Assembly (NCBI GenBank): GCA_903924005.1
Contig: CAIXZV010000188.1
Span: 1 to 18,908, forward strand
Direction of reading: 5' to 3'
Length of the DNA stretch: 18,908 nucleotides
Origin: an uncultured Chloroflexota bacterium
Lineage (GTDB): Bacteria; Chloroflexota; Limnocylindria; Limnocylindrales; CSP1-4
Within the stretch, counting starts at the first letter, position 1; every line of letters begins with the position of its first letter. The translations under genes and the position numbers were made by a program. Under the pieces are notes generated by a model. The model did no database searches and was not told where the DNA came from. It saw only the letters and a list, made by a program, of their open reading frames with translations. Of this stretch, positions 6,085 to 13,395 are shown piece by piece.

Positions 6085-8118
6085 CTAGATCGCGTACGCC
6101 GTCCGGAGTCCCTCCAGGACGGCCTCCTCGATGGTCCGCGGCGAGAGCACATCGCCTGCCCCCACCACCTGATAACCGCCAGCGGCGGCATCGGCCTCAA
6201 GCTCGCACAGCAGGGCATCGGCCGGCTGGTGCCCGTAGGCAAGCACCAGCGTGGCGTCCTCGATCACCACCGCGTCATCGGTGAGCGCGTCCTGCAGGAA
6301 CACGGCGGACGTGTCGGCGCCAAACACGCGCATCGTGGTGAGGATGTTCACGCGCGCCCGGCGCGCAGTCGCGGTCATCATGTCGCGCACGTACTGCTGG
6401 CACAGCTGGCCTGCCATCGTGCCGTTGACGGCCAGGGTCACGCGGTGGCCGCGGCCGGCCAGCATGGTGGCGAGGCCAAGCCCCACCCAGTCGGAGCGAA
6501 AGTCGGCCACAACCACGCCGCCTGCGGGCACCAGTGATGGCTGCCGCAGCACGTCCCACGCCTGCAGGACCGTCGGATCGCCCATGAGTTCCAGGGGCGG
6601 CGTGTACGGCGTGGCGCCGGTGGCCACGATCACAACGTCGGCTCCCGCCGCCCGGACAAACGCGGCGTCCGCGCGGGTGCCCGTGATGATCTCCGCCCCC
6701 GCGGAGCGCGCCTCACGCTCAAGGTTGCCGATGACGCCGCCAATCTCCTCGCGTCCGAGCACCAGCTGCGCAAGCCTGATCTGACCGCCAAGCCGCCGGT
6801 CCGCCTCCACCAGCGTGACGCGATGGCCGCGTTCTGCTGCAACGGCCGCCGCCTTGAGCCCTGCCGGGCCACCACCGATGACCAGCACCCGCTTGGACGC
6901 GGCCGCAGGCACGTGACGCTGATGGCCCGCCGCGCCGGTCCGCGGGAAGAACCGTTCGCGGCCGGTTTCCGGGAACTGGATGCAGGAGATGGGATATCCC
7001 GCGTGGAAGTGGCCGATGCAGGCCTGGTTGCAGCCAACGCAGGCGCGGATGTCGTCCAGTCGGCCCTCGGCTGCCTTCGCAGGCATCTCCGGATCCGTGA
7101 TGAGCGCCCGGGTCATGATGCACATGTCGGCATCGCCCGCGGCCAGGATGTTCTCCGCGTCCTGCGGCTGGTTGATGCGCCCCGCAAGGAACACGGGCTT
7201 TGCGGTGACCTTCTTGACGCGCGCCGCGAGCGGGGCGATGTACCCCGACACCACCGGCGACGGCGGCACGATGTGGTCCGAGCCCGACAGCGTCCCGGAC
7301 GTTCCCTTCACCACGCTCACGTAGTCAAACAGGTTGTCGGCGTCGTAGGCGGCCAGTGCCGCGAGCGCCTCCTCCTCTGTGACCCCGTCCGGGGCCGCCT
7401 CGCCGATGGAGATCCGGACGCCCACGACAAAGCCTTCGGGGACCGCGGCGCGGCAGGTGGCCAGCACCTCGCGCAGGAACCGCTGCCGACGGGTGGCGTC
7501 GCCGCCCCAATCGTCTTCGCGAAGGTTTGTCTTGGAGCTGAGGAACTGACTTGGCAGGTAGCCCCAGCCGGCCAGGATCTCGCAGCCGTCCAGCCCCGCC
7601 GCCACCAGCCTTGCGGCCGAAGCGCCGTAACTGGCGATGATCTCGTTGATCATCGCCACGGGCATCGCCCGCGGGAACACGTGGTACCGCTCTGCCGGAA
7701 CGGCGCTGGCAGACTGCGCCACGGCCAGCGTGCCGTCCTCGGTCATGACAATCTCGCGGCCGCCGTGGAACAGCTGGCCAAAGATGGCCGAGCCGTTGGC
7801 GTGGACCACATCGGCAAGGCGCCGGTAGCCCGGGATTGCCTCGTCGCTGTCGATGGTCAGTTCCGTTGGCGTGTAGCGCGCGGTGGGGTGCACACCGGAC
7901 GCCTGCGTCACAATCAGCCCCACGCCGCCGCGGGCACGCGCCTCCTGGTACGCAACCAACTGGTCGCCGATGAGCCCGCGCTCCGCCATCACCGTGTCGT
8001 GGCCGGACGACATGATCCTGTTCTTGATGGTGACGCCGCCGATGGTCAGCGTCGAGAACAGGTGCGGGAAGCGCTCGTGACCGGGGAGACTGCCGGGGAG
8101 GGGGGTGGGCTGCGTCAT
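6085..8118 (-). CDS. FAD/FMN-dependent NADH:flavin oxidoreductase with 4Fe-4S cluster (dienoyl-CoA reductase / amine demethylase family)
   Basis: A 677-aa multidomain flavoenzyme. Residues 15-345 form an Old Yellow Enzyme-type TIM barrel (FSTLTIGGVTIKNRIMSSGH; GWGYLPSQFLSSKTN with the family Tyr at 187; DDWGGDATRRQRF). A 4Fe-4S site follows with Cys360, 363, 367 and 379 (C-x2-C-x3-C-x11-C). Then comes a FAD/NAD(P) domain with VLVIGGGPAGLKAA at 411-424 and a second, degenerate Rossmann segment near VVVADFRSDWVGLG. This layout fits 2,4-dienoyl-CoA reductase, trimethylamine dehydrogenase and N-methylproline demethylase relatives. The dienoyl-CoA reductase GWHE histidine motif is not seen, so I would not call it fadH. 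ATG 8118 is preferred over GTG 8184; it lacks a Shine-Dalgarno but follows a CATCCT -10-like box by 7 bases. Confidence 0.85.
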   Translation of the reverse strand: MTQPTPLPGSLPGHERFPHLFSTLTIGGVTIKNRIMSSGHDTVMAERGLIGDQLVAYQEARARGGVGLIVTQASGVHPTARYTPTELTIDSDEAIPGYRRLADVVHANGSAIFGQLFHGGREIVMTEDGTLAVAQSASAVPAERYHVFPRAMPVAMINEIIASYGASAARLVAAGLDGCEILAGWGYLPSQFLSSKTNLREDDWGGDATRRQRFLREVLATCRAAVPEGFVVGVRISIGEAAPDGVTEEEALAALAAYDADNLFDYVSVVKGTSGTLSGSDHIVPPSPVVSGYIAPLAARVKKVTAKPVFLAGRINQPQDAENILAAGDADMCIMTRALITDPEMPAKAAEGRLDDIRACVGCNQACIGHFHAGYPISCIQFPETGRERFFPRTGAAGHQRHVPAAASKRVLVIGGGPAGLKAAAVAAERGHRVTLVEADRRLGGQIRLAQLVLGREEIGGVIGNLEREARSAGAEIITGTRADAAFVRAAGADVVIVATGATPYTPPLELMGDPTVLQAWDVLRQPSLVPAGGVVVADFRSDWVGLGLATMLAGRGHRVTLAVNGTMAGQLCQQYVRDMMTATARRARVNILTTMRVFGADTSAVFLQDALTDDAVVIEDATLVLAYGHQPADALLCELEADAAAGGYQVVGAGDVLSPRTIEEAVLEGLRTAYAI

Positions 8119-8201
8119 GCGGCGCAGGATGACGCGTCGGCGGCTGCGCCGGGACGGGTCGTCGCGCAGGGTGCGCCACCGCACCTCGGGCCGCCGGGAA
8201 G

Positions 8202-8265
8202 CCGACGCCGGTCCGCCGGTCCGACGCCGGGCCGCCGCCGGGCCGACGCCGGGCCGACGCCGGGC
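8202..8265. repeat. GC-rich period-11 tandem repeat between divergent genes
   Basis: Units of CCGACGCCGGG (8221-8231, 8243-8253, 8254-8264) and one variant CCGCCGCCGGG (8232-8242) stand in tandem. They are preceded by CCGACGCCGGT (8202-8212) and a shortened 8-bp unit. The array lies between the divergent starts of the flavin oxidoreductase and lipB and codes for nothing convincing. Confidence 0.8.
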
Positions 8266-8314
8266 CGCAAGCGTTGCCCGCGAGCCGCGAAAGGGAGCGT
8301 GAACTCCCTGCTGG

Positions 8315-8320
8315 TATCGT
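8315..8320 (+). promoter_or_regulatory. Possible -10 box of lipB
   Basis: TATCGT ends 7 bases before the lipB ATG at 8328, the same spacing as in the vapB promoter. There is no Shine-Dalgarno at a useful distance, which suggests a leaderless transcript. No convincing -35 was found. Confidence 0.4.
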
Positions 8321-8327
8321 GCGCAGC

Positions 8328-9098
8328 ATGGTGGAGGAGCTCACTGCGCACTGGCTGGGGCGGGTCCCGTACCGCACCGCGTGGGACCTCCAGCGGCGGC
8401 TGGCCCAAGCCCGGGCGGAGGGCCGCACGGGGGACCATCTGCTGCTTCTTGAGCACCCGGCGGTCCTCACGCTTGGGCGCCAGGCAGACGACATCCACGT
8501 GCTTGCCCCGCCCGGTCTGCTTGAAGCGCGCGGCATCGAGGTCCTGCGCGTGGAGCGCGGCGGCGAGGTCACGTACCACGGCCCCGGTCAACTGGTGGCG
8601 TACCCCGTGGTCCACCTCAATGACCGCGGGTTGCTGCTGCGCCCCTACGTGCGCGCGCTCGAGGCCGCCATGTCGGCCACCTGTGCCGCCGCCGGGGTCA
8701 CGGCCGGCCGTCGGGACGGTCACCCGGGCTGCTGGGTTGACCCAGATGGGGTGTTCCCGCGCAAGATCGGCGCCCTCGGCGTGCGTGTGGAGCGCGGCGT
8801 TGCCTACCACGGCATCGCGCTCAACGTGACCGTCAACCTCGCTGACTTCGAGCTCATTGACCCCTGCGGGATGCCCGGTCTGCGCTCCACGTCCATCGCG
8901 GCCGAAACGGGTCGGAGAAGCGAGCAGCCGTCCCTCGGCAGTGTCGCCGCGGCCGCAGCAGCGTTTGCTCCCGCGCTTGCCGAGGCGTTTGGAACAAAGC
9001 TGGCCGCGCCGATTCGCCCTGACGACGAAGCCGACACTGCCGCCGAGCTTGCGGCGCTCGAGTTGCTCGCGTCGGAGCCCGCCGGAGCGACGCAGTGA
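8328..9098 (+). CDS. lipB: Octanoyltransferase LipB
   Basis: A 256-aa lipoyl(octanoyl) transferase that moves octanoyl from acyl carrier protein to lipoyl domains, the first step of lipoate attachment. Signature motifs are all present: RGGEVTYHGPGQLVAYP at 78-93, the catalytic Lys146 in KIGALGVRVERGVAYHGIALNV, and the acyl-accepting Cys180 in ELIDPCGMPGLRSTSI. The C-terminal 50 residues are Ala/Glu-rich and slightly longer than usual. ATG 8328 is chosen over GTG 8319 because a TATCGT -10-like box precedes it. The stop overlaps the next gene by four bases (GTGA). lipA, its common partner, is not adjacent. Confidence 0.95.
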   Translation: MVEELTAHWLGRVPYRTAWDLQRRLAQARAEGRTGDHLLLLEHPAVLTLGRQADDIHVLAPPGLLEARGIEVLRVERGGEVTYHGPGQLVAYPVVHLNDRGLLLRPYVRALEAAMSATCAAAGVTAGRRDGHPGCWVDPDGVFPRKIGALGVRVERGVAYHGIALNVTVNLADFELIDPCGMPGLRSTSIAAETGRRSEQPSLGSVAAAAAAFAPALAEAFGTKLAAPIRPDDEADTAAELAALELLASEPAGATQ

Positions 9099-10099
9099 GC
9101 GCGGGCCTCTTCGAGCTGCGCAAGGACGCCATCACCAGCTGGTGGGTTGCCACGGTCATCGACCGCACGTTTGCCCGTGAGCGCTTCGCCCGCTCGGCTG
9201 GTCAGGTCATCGATAAGGGCGACTGTTTCAACTGCAGGCTCCCGCCGGGCGATGGCATCCGTGTCCGCGTCCTGAAGGACTTCGCGTTCTCCGTCGCCGG
9301 CACCGAGGACGAGGCGCGGGCCCGTGAAGGCACCATCGCCCGGGTGACGCTTGAAGACGCCAGGGCCGCGGGCTCGTGGCGCACCGTTGTTGCCCCGCCG
9401 CACGAGCATCGGCCGCTCCACGCCGTTGGCAGCGCCGTCATCGAGGAGCTCCTGGCGCGCGCCCGCGACGAGATCGCCTCAGCCCGGCGCGCCGGCTCCA
9501 CACAGTACGTCCAAGTGCTCCAGAACTGGGGTGAGCAGGCCGGCGCCCGCACCAACCACCTGTGTCTGGACCTGTACGACCTGCCGCAGATCCCGCACCG
9601 CCTGGCAGAGGAGCTTGGCGGCGCCGCCCGCTACATGATCCGCGAAGGTGTGTGCGCCTACTGCCGCCTTGTCCGCGAGGAGGTCCGCCGGCCGGGTCGC
9701 CTGCTCTACCAGGATGACCACGCCGTGGCGTTTGCCCCGTACGCCAGCCGCTCAGCGTTTGAGGTGTGGGTGGTGCCGCGCCGCCACGACGCAGACTTCT
9801 CGCGCGCGGACAATCGCGACATCGTCGCCACCGCAGAGGCGCTCCGCCAGGTCCTCGGCCAACTCTCGGCCGCCCTCGACGGCCCGCCCTACAACCTCGT
9901 CCTGCACACGGCGCCCCTGCGTGAGCAGGTTGACGCCACGTACCACTGGCACTGGGAGATCCACCCGCGCCTCCGCGAGATCGCAGGTCTGGAGCTGGGC
10001 ACGGGTCTCCCGGTCAACCCCGTTTCGCCCGAGGACGCGGTGGAGCAACTGCGGGCCGGCGGCGTCGACGACTCCCCCGCGGAGCACCCCGACAGGTGA
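9095..10099 (+). CDS. GalT-like HIT-superfamily nucleotidyltransferase homologue
   Basis: A 334-aa protein resembling galactose-1-phosphate uridylyltransferase and related nucleotide phosphorylases. It opens LRKDAITSWWVATVIDRTFARERF, like the GalT 'LR.D..TG.WV' start. CxxC pairs lie in GDCFNCRLPPGD (about residue 44) and GVCAYCRLVREE (about 187). A C-terminal HIT half carries FEVWVVPRRH and YHWHWEIHPRL. The usual first-half HPH active-site motif after 'N-x-G-x-x-A-G-A' is replaced here (NWGEQAGARTNHLCLDLYDLP), so transferase activity is uncertain. The GTG start at 9095 overlaps the lipB stop and has GGAG 7 bases upstream, so it is co-translated with lipB. Substrate unknown. Confidence 0.72.
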   Translation: MSAGLFELRKDAITSWWVATVIDRTFARERFARSAGQVIDKGDCFNCRLPPGDGIRVRVLKDFAFSVAGTEDEARAREGTIARVTLEDARAAGSWRTVVAPPHEHRPLHAVGSAVIEELLARARDEIASARRAGSTQYVQVLQNWGEQAGARTNHLCLDLYDLPQIPHRLAEELGGAARYMIREGVCAYCRLVREEVRRPGRLLYQDDHAVAFAPYASRSAFEVWVVPRRHDADFSRADNRDIVATAEALRQVLGQLSAALDGPPYNLVLHTAPLREQVDATYHWHWEIHPRLREIAGLELGTGLPVNPVSPEDAVEQLRAGGVDDSPAEHPDR

Positions 10100-10147
10100 G
10101 CTGGCGCAGACCGGTGCGGGCGATTCGATGAGCAGGGCAGGGGGGGC

Positions 10148-10179
10148 GCGTCACAAGTCGCCGCCGCGCGGCGTCACAA
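10148..10179. repeat. 9-bp direct repeat upstream of the sigma factor gene
   Basis: GCGTCACAA occurs at 10148-10156 and again at 10171-10179, start points 23 bases apart, in the 150-base gap before the sigma factor gene. It could be a pair of regulator sites on one DNA face. No -10/-35 pair could be fixed around it. Confidence 0.4.
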
Positions 10180-10249
10180 CCGCCCGGAACCGGTCAGTGG
10201 CGCATCGCCGCTTTCGCCCGGTCACCAACCCCGTATCAGCGGAGTCTCC

Positions 10250-10897
10250 GTGGTCGCGGACCCCATCCAGCTCGGACAGCGAATCATCCCCGGCGGTCGT
10301 GCTGTGACCGCGTCGTGGGACCGCGACGAGGCGTACCGCTTTGTCGAGGAGCTGTTCGCCAAGCACCAGAACGAGATCTACGCGTACCTGCTGCGGATGC
10401 TGCGGGATCCGGATCTGGCCGCCGACCTCACACAGGACGCCTTCGTCAAGGCGTACCGCGCGTACGACTCGCTTGAGAAGCCCGAGAACGCCCGCGCCTG
10501 GCTGTACCAGATCGCCCATCGCGTGGCGCTTGACGACCTTCGCAGACGCCGCATCGTGCGCTTTGTGCCGCTCGTGGGCGAGGCGCGCAACTCCTCCCCA
10601 TCGGCTGAGCACCTCGCCATGGAGAACAGGCTCTCCGGCGATCTCCAGCGGGCGCTCGAGCGCATCCCGGAGCGCCAGCGCGCGGCTCTGCTCCTCTCTG
10701 AGCTCCACGACATGACCGGTCTGGAGCTTGCCGCCGTGCTTGGCGTCTCCCACGTCGCTGGCCGCGCGTTGCTCACCCGGGCTCGCGAGAGCCTCCGTCT
10801 CGCGCTGGCTGAGGAACGCGCCGCGGATGCCGCGCAGGATGTTGCCCGCGACCAGGCCGCCCGCGATCGCGCAGTGCATCCGGAGCCCCGGTCATGA
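10250..10897 (+). CDS. RNA polymerase ECF-type sigma-70 factor
   Basis: A 215-aa two-domain sigma factor lacking sigma-1 and sigma-3 regions. Sigma-2 covers about residues 30-100 (FAKHQNEIYAYLLRMLRD, DLTQDAFVKAYRAYDSL, ARAWLYQIAHRVALDDLRRR). Sigma-4 covers about 127-185 (LERIPERQRAALLLSELHD, MTGLELAAVLGVSHVAGRAL). The GTG at 10250 has GGAG 5 bases upstream; an in-frame GTG at 10304 is a possible later start. Its stop overlaps the anti-sigma start by four bases (ATGA), so the pair is co-translated and the membrane protein should hold it inactive until a signal arrives. Promoter targets and the signal are unknown. Confidence 0.93.
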   Translation: MVADPIQLGQRIIPGGRAVTASWDRDEAYRFVEELFAKHQNEIYAYLLRMLRDPDLAADLTQDAFVKAYRAYDSLEKPENARAWLYQIAHRVALDDLRRRRIVRFVPLVGEARNSSPSAEHLAMENRLSGDLQRALERIPERQRAALLLSELHDMTGLELAAVLGVSHVAGRALLTRARESLRLALAEERAADAAQDVARDQAARDRAVHPEPRS

Positions 10898-11490
10898 GCC
10901 GCCTGCCTTCGCTGGGTGCAGACCACGAGCGGGCCCGCGAGTTCGCGGCCCTGGCGCTGGACGAGCCGCTTGCCGCAGCCGATGGCGTCTGGCTTGAGGC
11001 GCACCTCGCCGGTTGCGATGCGTGCCGGCTGATCGCCTCCGAATATGCGGACGGGCGCAACGCGCTTCGCTCGCTGCGGGCCGCAACCATGGAGCCGCCT
11101 CGCGACCTCTGGGCACGCACCGCTTCCAAGATTGAGGTGGAGGCGGCCCGCCATCCGCGCCGGAACCCCCCAACCGCGCCGCACCGTTGGCGGCCGGCTT
11201 CCGCTCGGCGCGTTCGCCCCGCTGGCCGCGATGCTGGTGGTGGCAGTTGCACTTGGCGCCGGGCTGCTCAACGGGACGCCGCTTCTGCCGCTGGGCACCT
11301 CCGCGCTGCCGACACCCATCGCCATCACGGCGGCTGCCGACGTTCAGGTCCTGAGCCGAAGCGAGGACGGCTCGGTCCAGATCTTGTCCCGACCGGTCAA
11401 TGGCGTATGCCCGGCGGGCAGCCTGGAGTGCGGGCTCACGCGCGCCTTCGCCGTGACCAGCTTCGGCGGCGTGGGGGGCGGCAGCCTTGA
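10894..11490 (+). CDS. Anti-sigma factor, N-terminal zinc-finger part (frame broken)
   Basis: The first ~92 codons encode a zinc-binding anti-sigma domain: HERAREFAALALDEPL, then WLEAHLAGCDACR with His37, Cys41 and Cys44 (H-x3-C-x2-C), then PPRDLWARTASKIEVEAARH. This domain should bind the co-translated sigma factor. After about position 11171 the frame as read turns into Arg-rich nonsense (GGGSCTWRRAAQRD), while the membrane helix and outer domain continue in the next frame. Dropping one C from the C6 run at 11166-11171 joins them into one 727-aa protein spanning 10894-13078. The annotated end at 11490 is therefore only the formal end of this frame. Confidence 0.7.
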   Translation: MSRLPSLGADHERAREFAALALDEPLAAADGVWLEAHLAGCDACRLIASEYADGRNALRSLRAATMEPPRDLWARTASKIEVEAARHPRRNPPTAPHRWRPASARRVRPAGRDAGGGSCTWRRAAQRDAASAAGHLRAADTHRHHGGCRRSGPEPKRGRLGPDLVPTGQWRMPGGQPGVRAHARLRRDQLRRRGGRQP

Positions 11491-13078
11491 CGCCGCCATG
11501 TCGCCCCACCGCGACCGGCTGGTCGTGGTCACGTCTCGGAACGGCACCCAGGGCGTCTACGTGCTGCCCGTGTCGTTCCCCACGCCGGCTGCGCCGGCTC
11601 CGTCGGCAACCGGCGCGCCAACCGCAAGCGGCACTGGCTCCTCGCCGGTCTTCCCCGCCAGCCCTGTGGTGGTCGCCAGTGGCACCCCCAGCGGTCCGCC
11701 GAGCGAAACCCCAAGCGGCGCCAGCACCAGCCCGGACGCCACCGCGTCACCGTCCGGCGCACCAGGTCCTTCAGGTAGCCCCGTGTCGTCACCGTCCATT
11801 CCGGTGAGCCCGGCGCCTGACGGCGCGCTGGAAATCGCAAGCAATGTGGTGGTTGTTGGCCCTGCGGCCTACTCGCCTGACGGGACGCAGGTTGCCTTCT
11901 CCGCTCGTCCGGCAGACGGCTCGGCGGGGCCCGATGTCTACCTCTGGACCACCGGGGACGCTGTCGCGCGTGCCCTCACCATGGACCACGGCGCGCTGTT
12001 CGCGTCGTGGACGACCGCCGGGATCCTCGTCAGCCGTGTTTCCGGCGAAACCCCAGCAACCACGCTGCTCAACCCGGCAACCGGGGCCGAGACACCCGTG
12101 CTGATTGGCGCTGCTTGGCTGCCCGTGGTGGACCCGACAGGCACCAAGGGAGCCTGGTGGGCGGGCACGCTGAAGCGCAACGCGTCCGGCGACTGGGTTC
12201 CAGACCACGGCAGCCTCGTCATCGGCACGTGGCCAACGGGCGCCGGAGCGGGCGCTGTGCCGCCGACGCCGCAGCCCACACCAGTCGCGTCAGGTTCCGA
12301 GCCGGCGTCGCACGGGCCTGGCAGCCCTGCCGCGTCCGGATCCGGGGCAGTGGCCAGCGAGCAGGCCTCGCCATCGGCCCCAACCGCATCACCCTCGTCG
12401 GCTGGCTCGCCAGCCTCCGCGACGGCCAAGCCGACGCATGCCCCGGCAACCGCCGCGTCGAGTCCCGCGTCGAGTCCCGCGTCGAGTCCCGCGGCGAGCG
12501 CCGAAGCGTCGCCGTCGGCGACCGACATGCCCGCCGGGATCCAGGTGCTCACGCACGGTCCGCTGACAGCGTGGGCGGTCCGCTGGGATGAGACAGGGAC
12601 GGCGATGGCGGTCTGGACGCTCGGCGAGGACACGTCGGGCACCACCGACGGGGTTGTCGCCACGGCCGCACCGTCCGAGTCGCTGGCCGAGTCGCCCCTG
12701 GCCACGGTCCCACAGGCGCCCAACAAGACGCCAACCAGCGTGGATATCGTTCCGCCGCAATCCAGCGCCCCGGCCGTCTCCGAAGCGCCTGTCGGGTCAC
12801 TTCCAGCCGAGACGGGCGCCACGGGGACACTATCGCCCCGGCCCGCAGGCCGCCTCAGCCTCTACCACGTGGGTACGGTGACGCTCCTGGCGGATCTGGA
12901 GCACCCGATGCTCGAGGCCGTCCCGGCTGACGGCGGGTTCTCGCTCCGCACGGGCCGCCTTGCTTGGACGTCGCGCACGGCGTCGGGCGAGCTCCTGCTG
13001 CAGGTGCTCGCGTGGTCCGGCGACACGATGGGTCGCATCGAGATGCCGGCCGCAACGGGGGCGATGATCGTCCCCTGA
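11045..13078 (+). CDS. Anti-sigma factor, membrane and extracytoplasmic part (continues the 10894 gene)
   Basis: Real coding in this frame probably begins near 11172, just after the C6 run; the ATG at 11045 and its first ~45 residues are an Arg-rich shadow of the zinc-finger part. A single membrane helix (FAPLAAMLVVAVALGAGLL, residues 57-75 of this frame) is followed by a roughly 600-residue outside domain. That domain holds three Ser/Pro/Ala/Thr-rich linkers and short beta-type segments. One of these, AAYSPDGTQVAFSARP then DVYLWTTGD, looks like a PD40/TolB-type propeller blade. There are few Cys residues. The likely role is sensing outside the membrane and controlling the sigma factor; the ligand is unknown. 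The linkers vary in length and contain a 12-bp DNA repeat. Confidence 0.78.
   Translation: MRTGATRFARCGPQPWSRLATSGHAPLPRLRWRRPAIRAGTPQPRRTVGGRLPLGAFAPLAAMLVVAVALGAGLLNGTPLLPLGTSALPTPIAITAAADVQVLSRSEDGSVQILSRPVNGVCPAGSLECGLTRAFAVTSFGGVGGGSLDAAMSPHRDRLVVVTSRNGTQGVYVLPVSFPTPAAPAPSATGAPTASGTGSSPVFPASPVVVASGTPSGPPSETPSGASTSPDATASPSGAPGPSGSPVSSPSIPVSPAPDGALEIASNVVVVGPAAYSPDGTQVAFSARPADGSAGPDVYLWTTGDAVARALTMDHGALFASWTTAGILVSRVSGETPATTLLNPATGAETPVLIGAAWLPVVDPTGTKGAWWAGTLKRNASGDWVPDHGSLVIGTWPTGAGAGAVPPTPQPTPVASGSEPASHGPGSPAASGSGAVASEQASPSAPTASPSSAGSPASATAKPTHAPATAASSPASSPASSPAASAEASPSATDMPAGIQVLTHGPLTAWAVRWDETGTAMAVWTLGEDTSGTTDGVVATAAPSESLAESPLATVPQAPNKTPTSVDIVPPQSSAPAVSEAPVGSLPAETGATGTLSPRPAGRLSLYHVGTVTLLADLEHPMLEAVPADGGFSLRTGRLAWTSRTASGELLLQVLAWSGDTMGRIEMPAATGAMIVP
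11166..11171 (+). other. C6 run at the frameshift point of the anti-sigma gene
   Basis: Six consecutive C bases lie exactly where the zinc-finger frame and the membrane-helix frame must join. With five, the reading becomes ...RRNPQPRRTVGGRLPLGAF and the gene is intact. Confidence 0.65.
12455..12490 (+). repeat. 12-bp tandem repeat in the anti-sigma linker
   Basis: Three perfect copies of GCGTCGAGTCCC encode the SPAS-type repeat in AASSPASSPASSPAAS. A fourth copy has diverged. Slippage here would change linker length in whole codons. Confidence 0.9.
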
Positions 13079-13395
13079 CGAGGTGAGCCGAGCTCGCCCC
13101 GAGACGGCCCGCCGCCCGGGTCCGCCGCCCGTCGGCCCGCGCCGCCCCGCGCCGCCCCTCCTCCGCGCCGCGCACATCTGCCGCCGCCTCTCTGACGAGC
13201 GTCCGGATGAAGACTTCATGATCCTGAGCGCCCGCTGCACCGGAACGCGCCAATTCGGGCCGAACTTCATGATCCTGCACGCCTGAGAGGCGGAAACGCG
13301 CAATCCTCATCGGGACGCGCGTCAGAGAGTCGGAGCATCGCCGGGAGCCCGCCGCGAGACGGCAACGCAGGCGTCATGCGCTACCCTCCGCCTTC
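13079..13395. other. Gene-free stretch between the anti-sigma and RlpA-like genes
   Basis: About 317 bases without a convincing gene. The first part (about 13095-13165) is C/G-rich low-complexity sequence. The second part holds a two-copy 51-bp repeat and a small palindrome. A TACCCT 8 bases before the ATG at 13396 may be the -10 of the next gene. The only plus-strand frame (13083-13286) is Pro/Arg-rich and looks non-coding. Confidence 0.7.
13207..13314 (-). repeat. Two-copy imperfect 51-bp tandem repeat with ATGAAG palindrome
   Basis: ACTTCATGATCCTG is exact at 13213-13226 and 13264-13277, a 51-base period. Flanking parts also match loosely (CGGAACGCGCCAAT at the first copy, CGGAAACGCGCAAT at the second). 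Read on the minus strand, each unit runs ATTG..CGCGTT..CCG..CAGGATCATGAAGT. The outer edge of one copy forms a perfect palindrome, ATGAAG-A-CTTCAT (13207-13219). It looks like a dispersed intergenic repeat family or a binding-site pair. Confidence 0.7.

Noticed and set aside
6823..8829. 668-aa plus-strand open frame opposite the flavin oxidoreductase and running into lipB
   Set aside because: Shadow of both genes; no domain pattern, ends in low-complexity Arg/Ser.
10186..10215. ECF-type autoregulatory promoter from the GGAAC at 10186
   Set aside because: No matching -10 (such as CGTC or TCTGA) at 16-17 bases, so GGAAC alone is not enough.
13083..13286. 67-aa plus-strand frame in the gap after the anti-sigma gene
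   Set aside because: Pro/Arg-rich, no ribosome binding site; its FMIL repeats simply reflect the 51-bp DNA repeat.
13207..13314. CRISPR-like array
   Set aside because: Only two copies, the spacer parts also resemble each other, and there are no cas genes.
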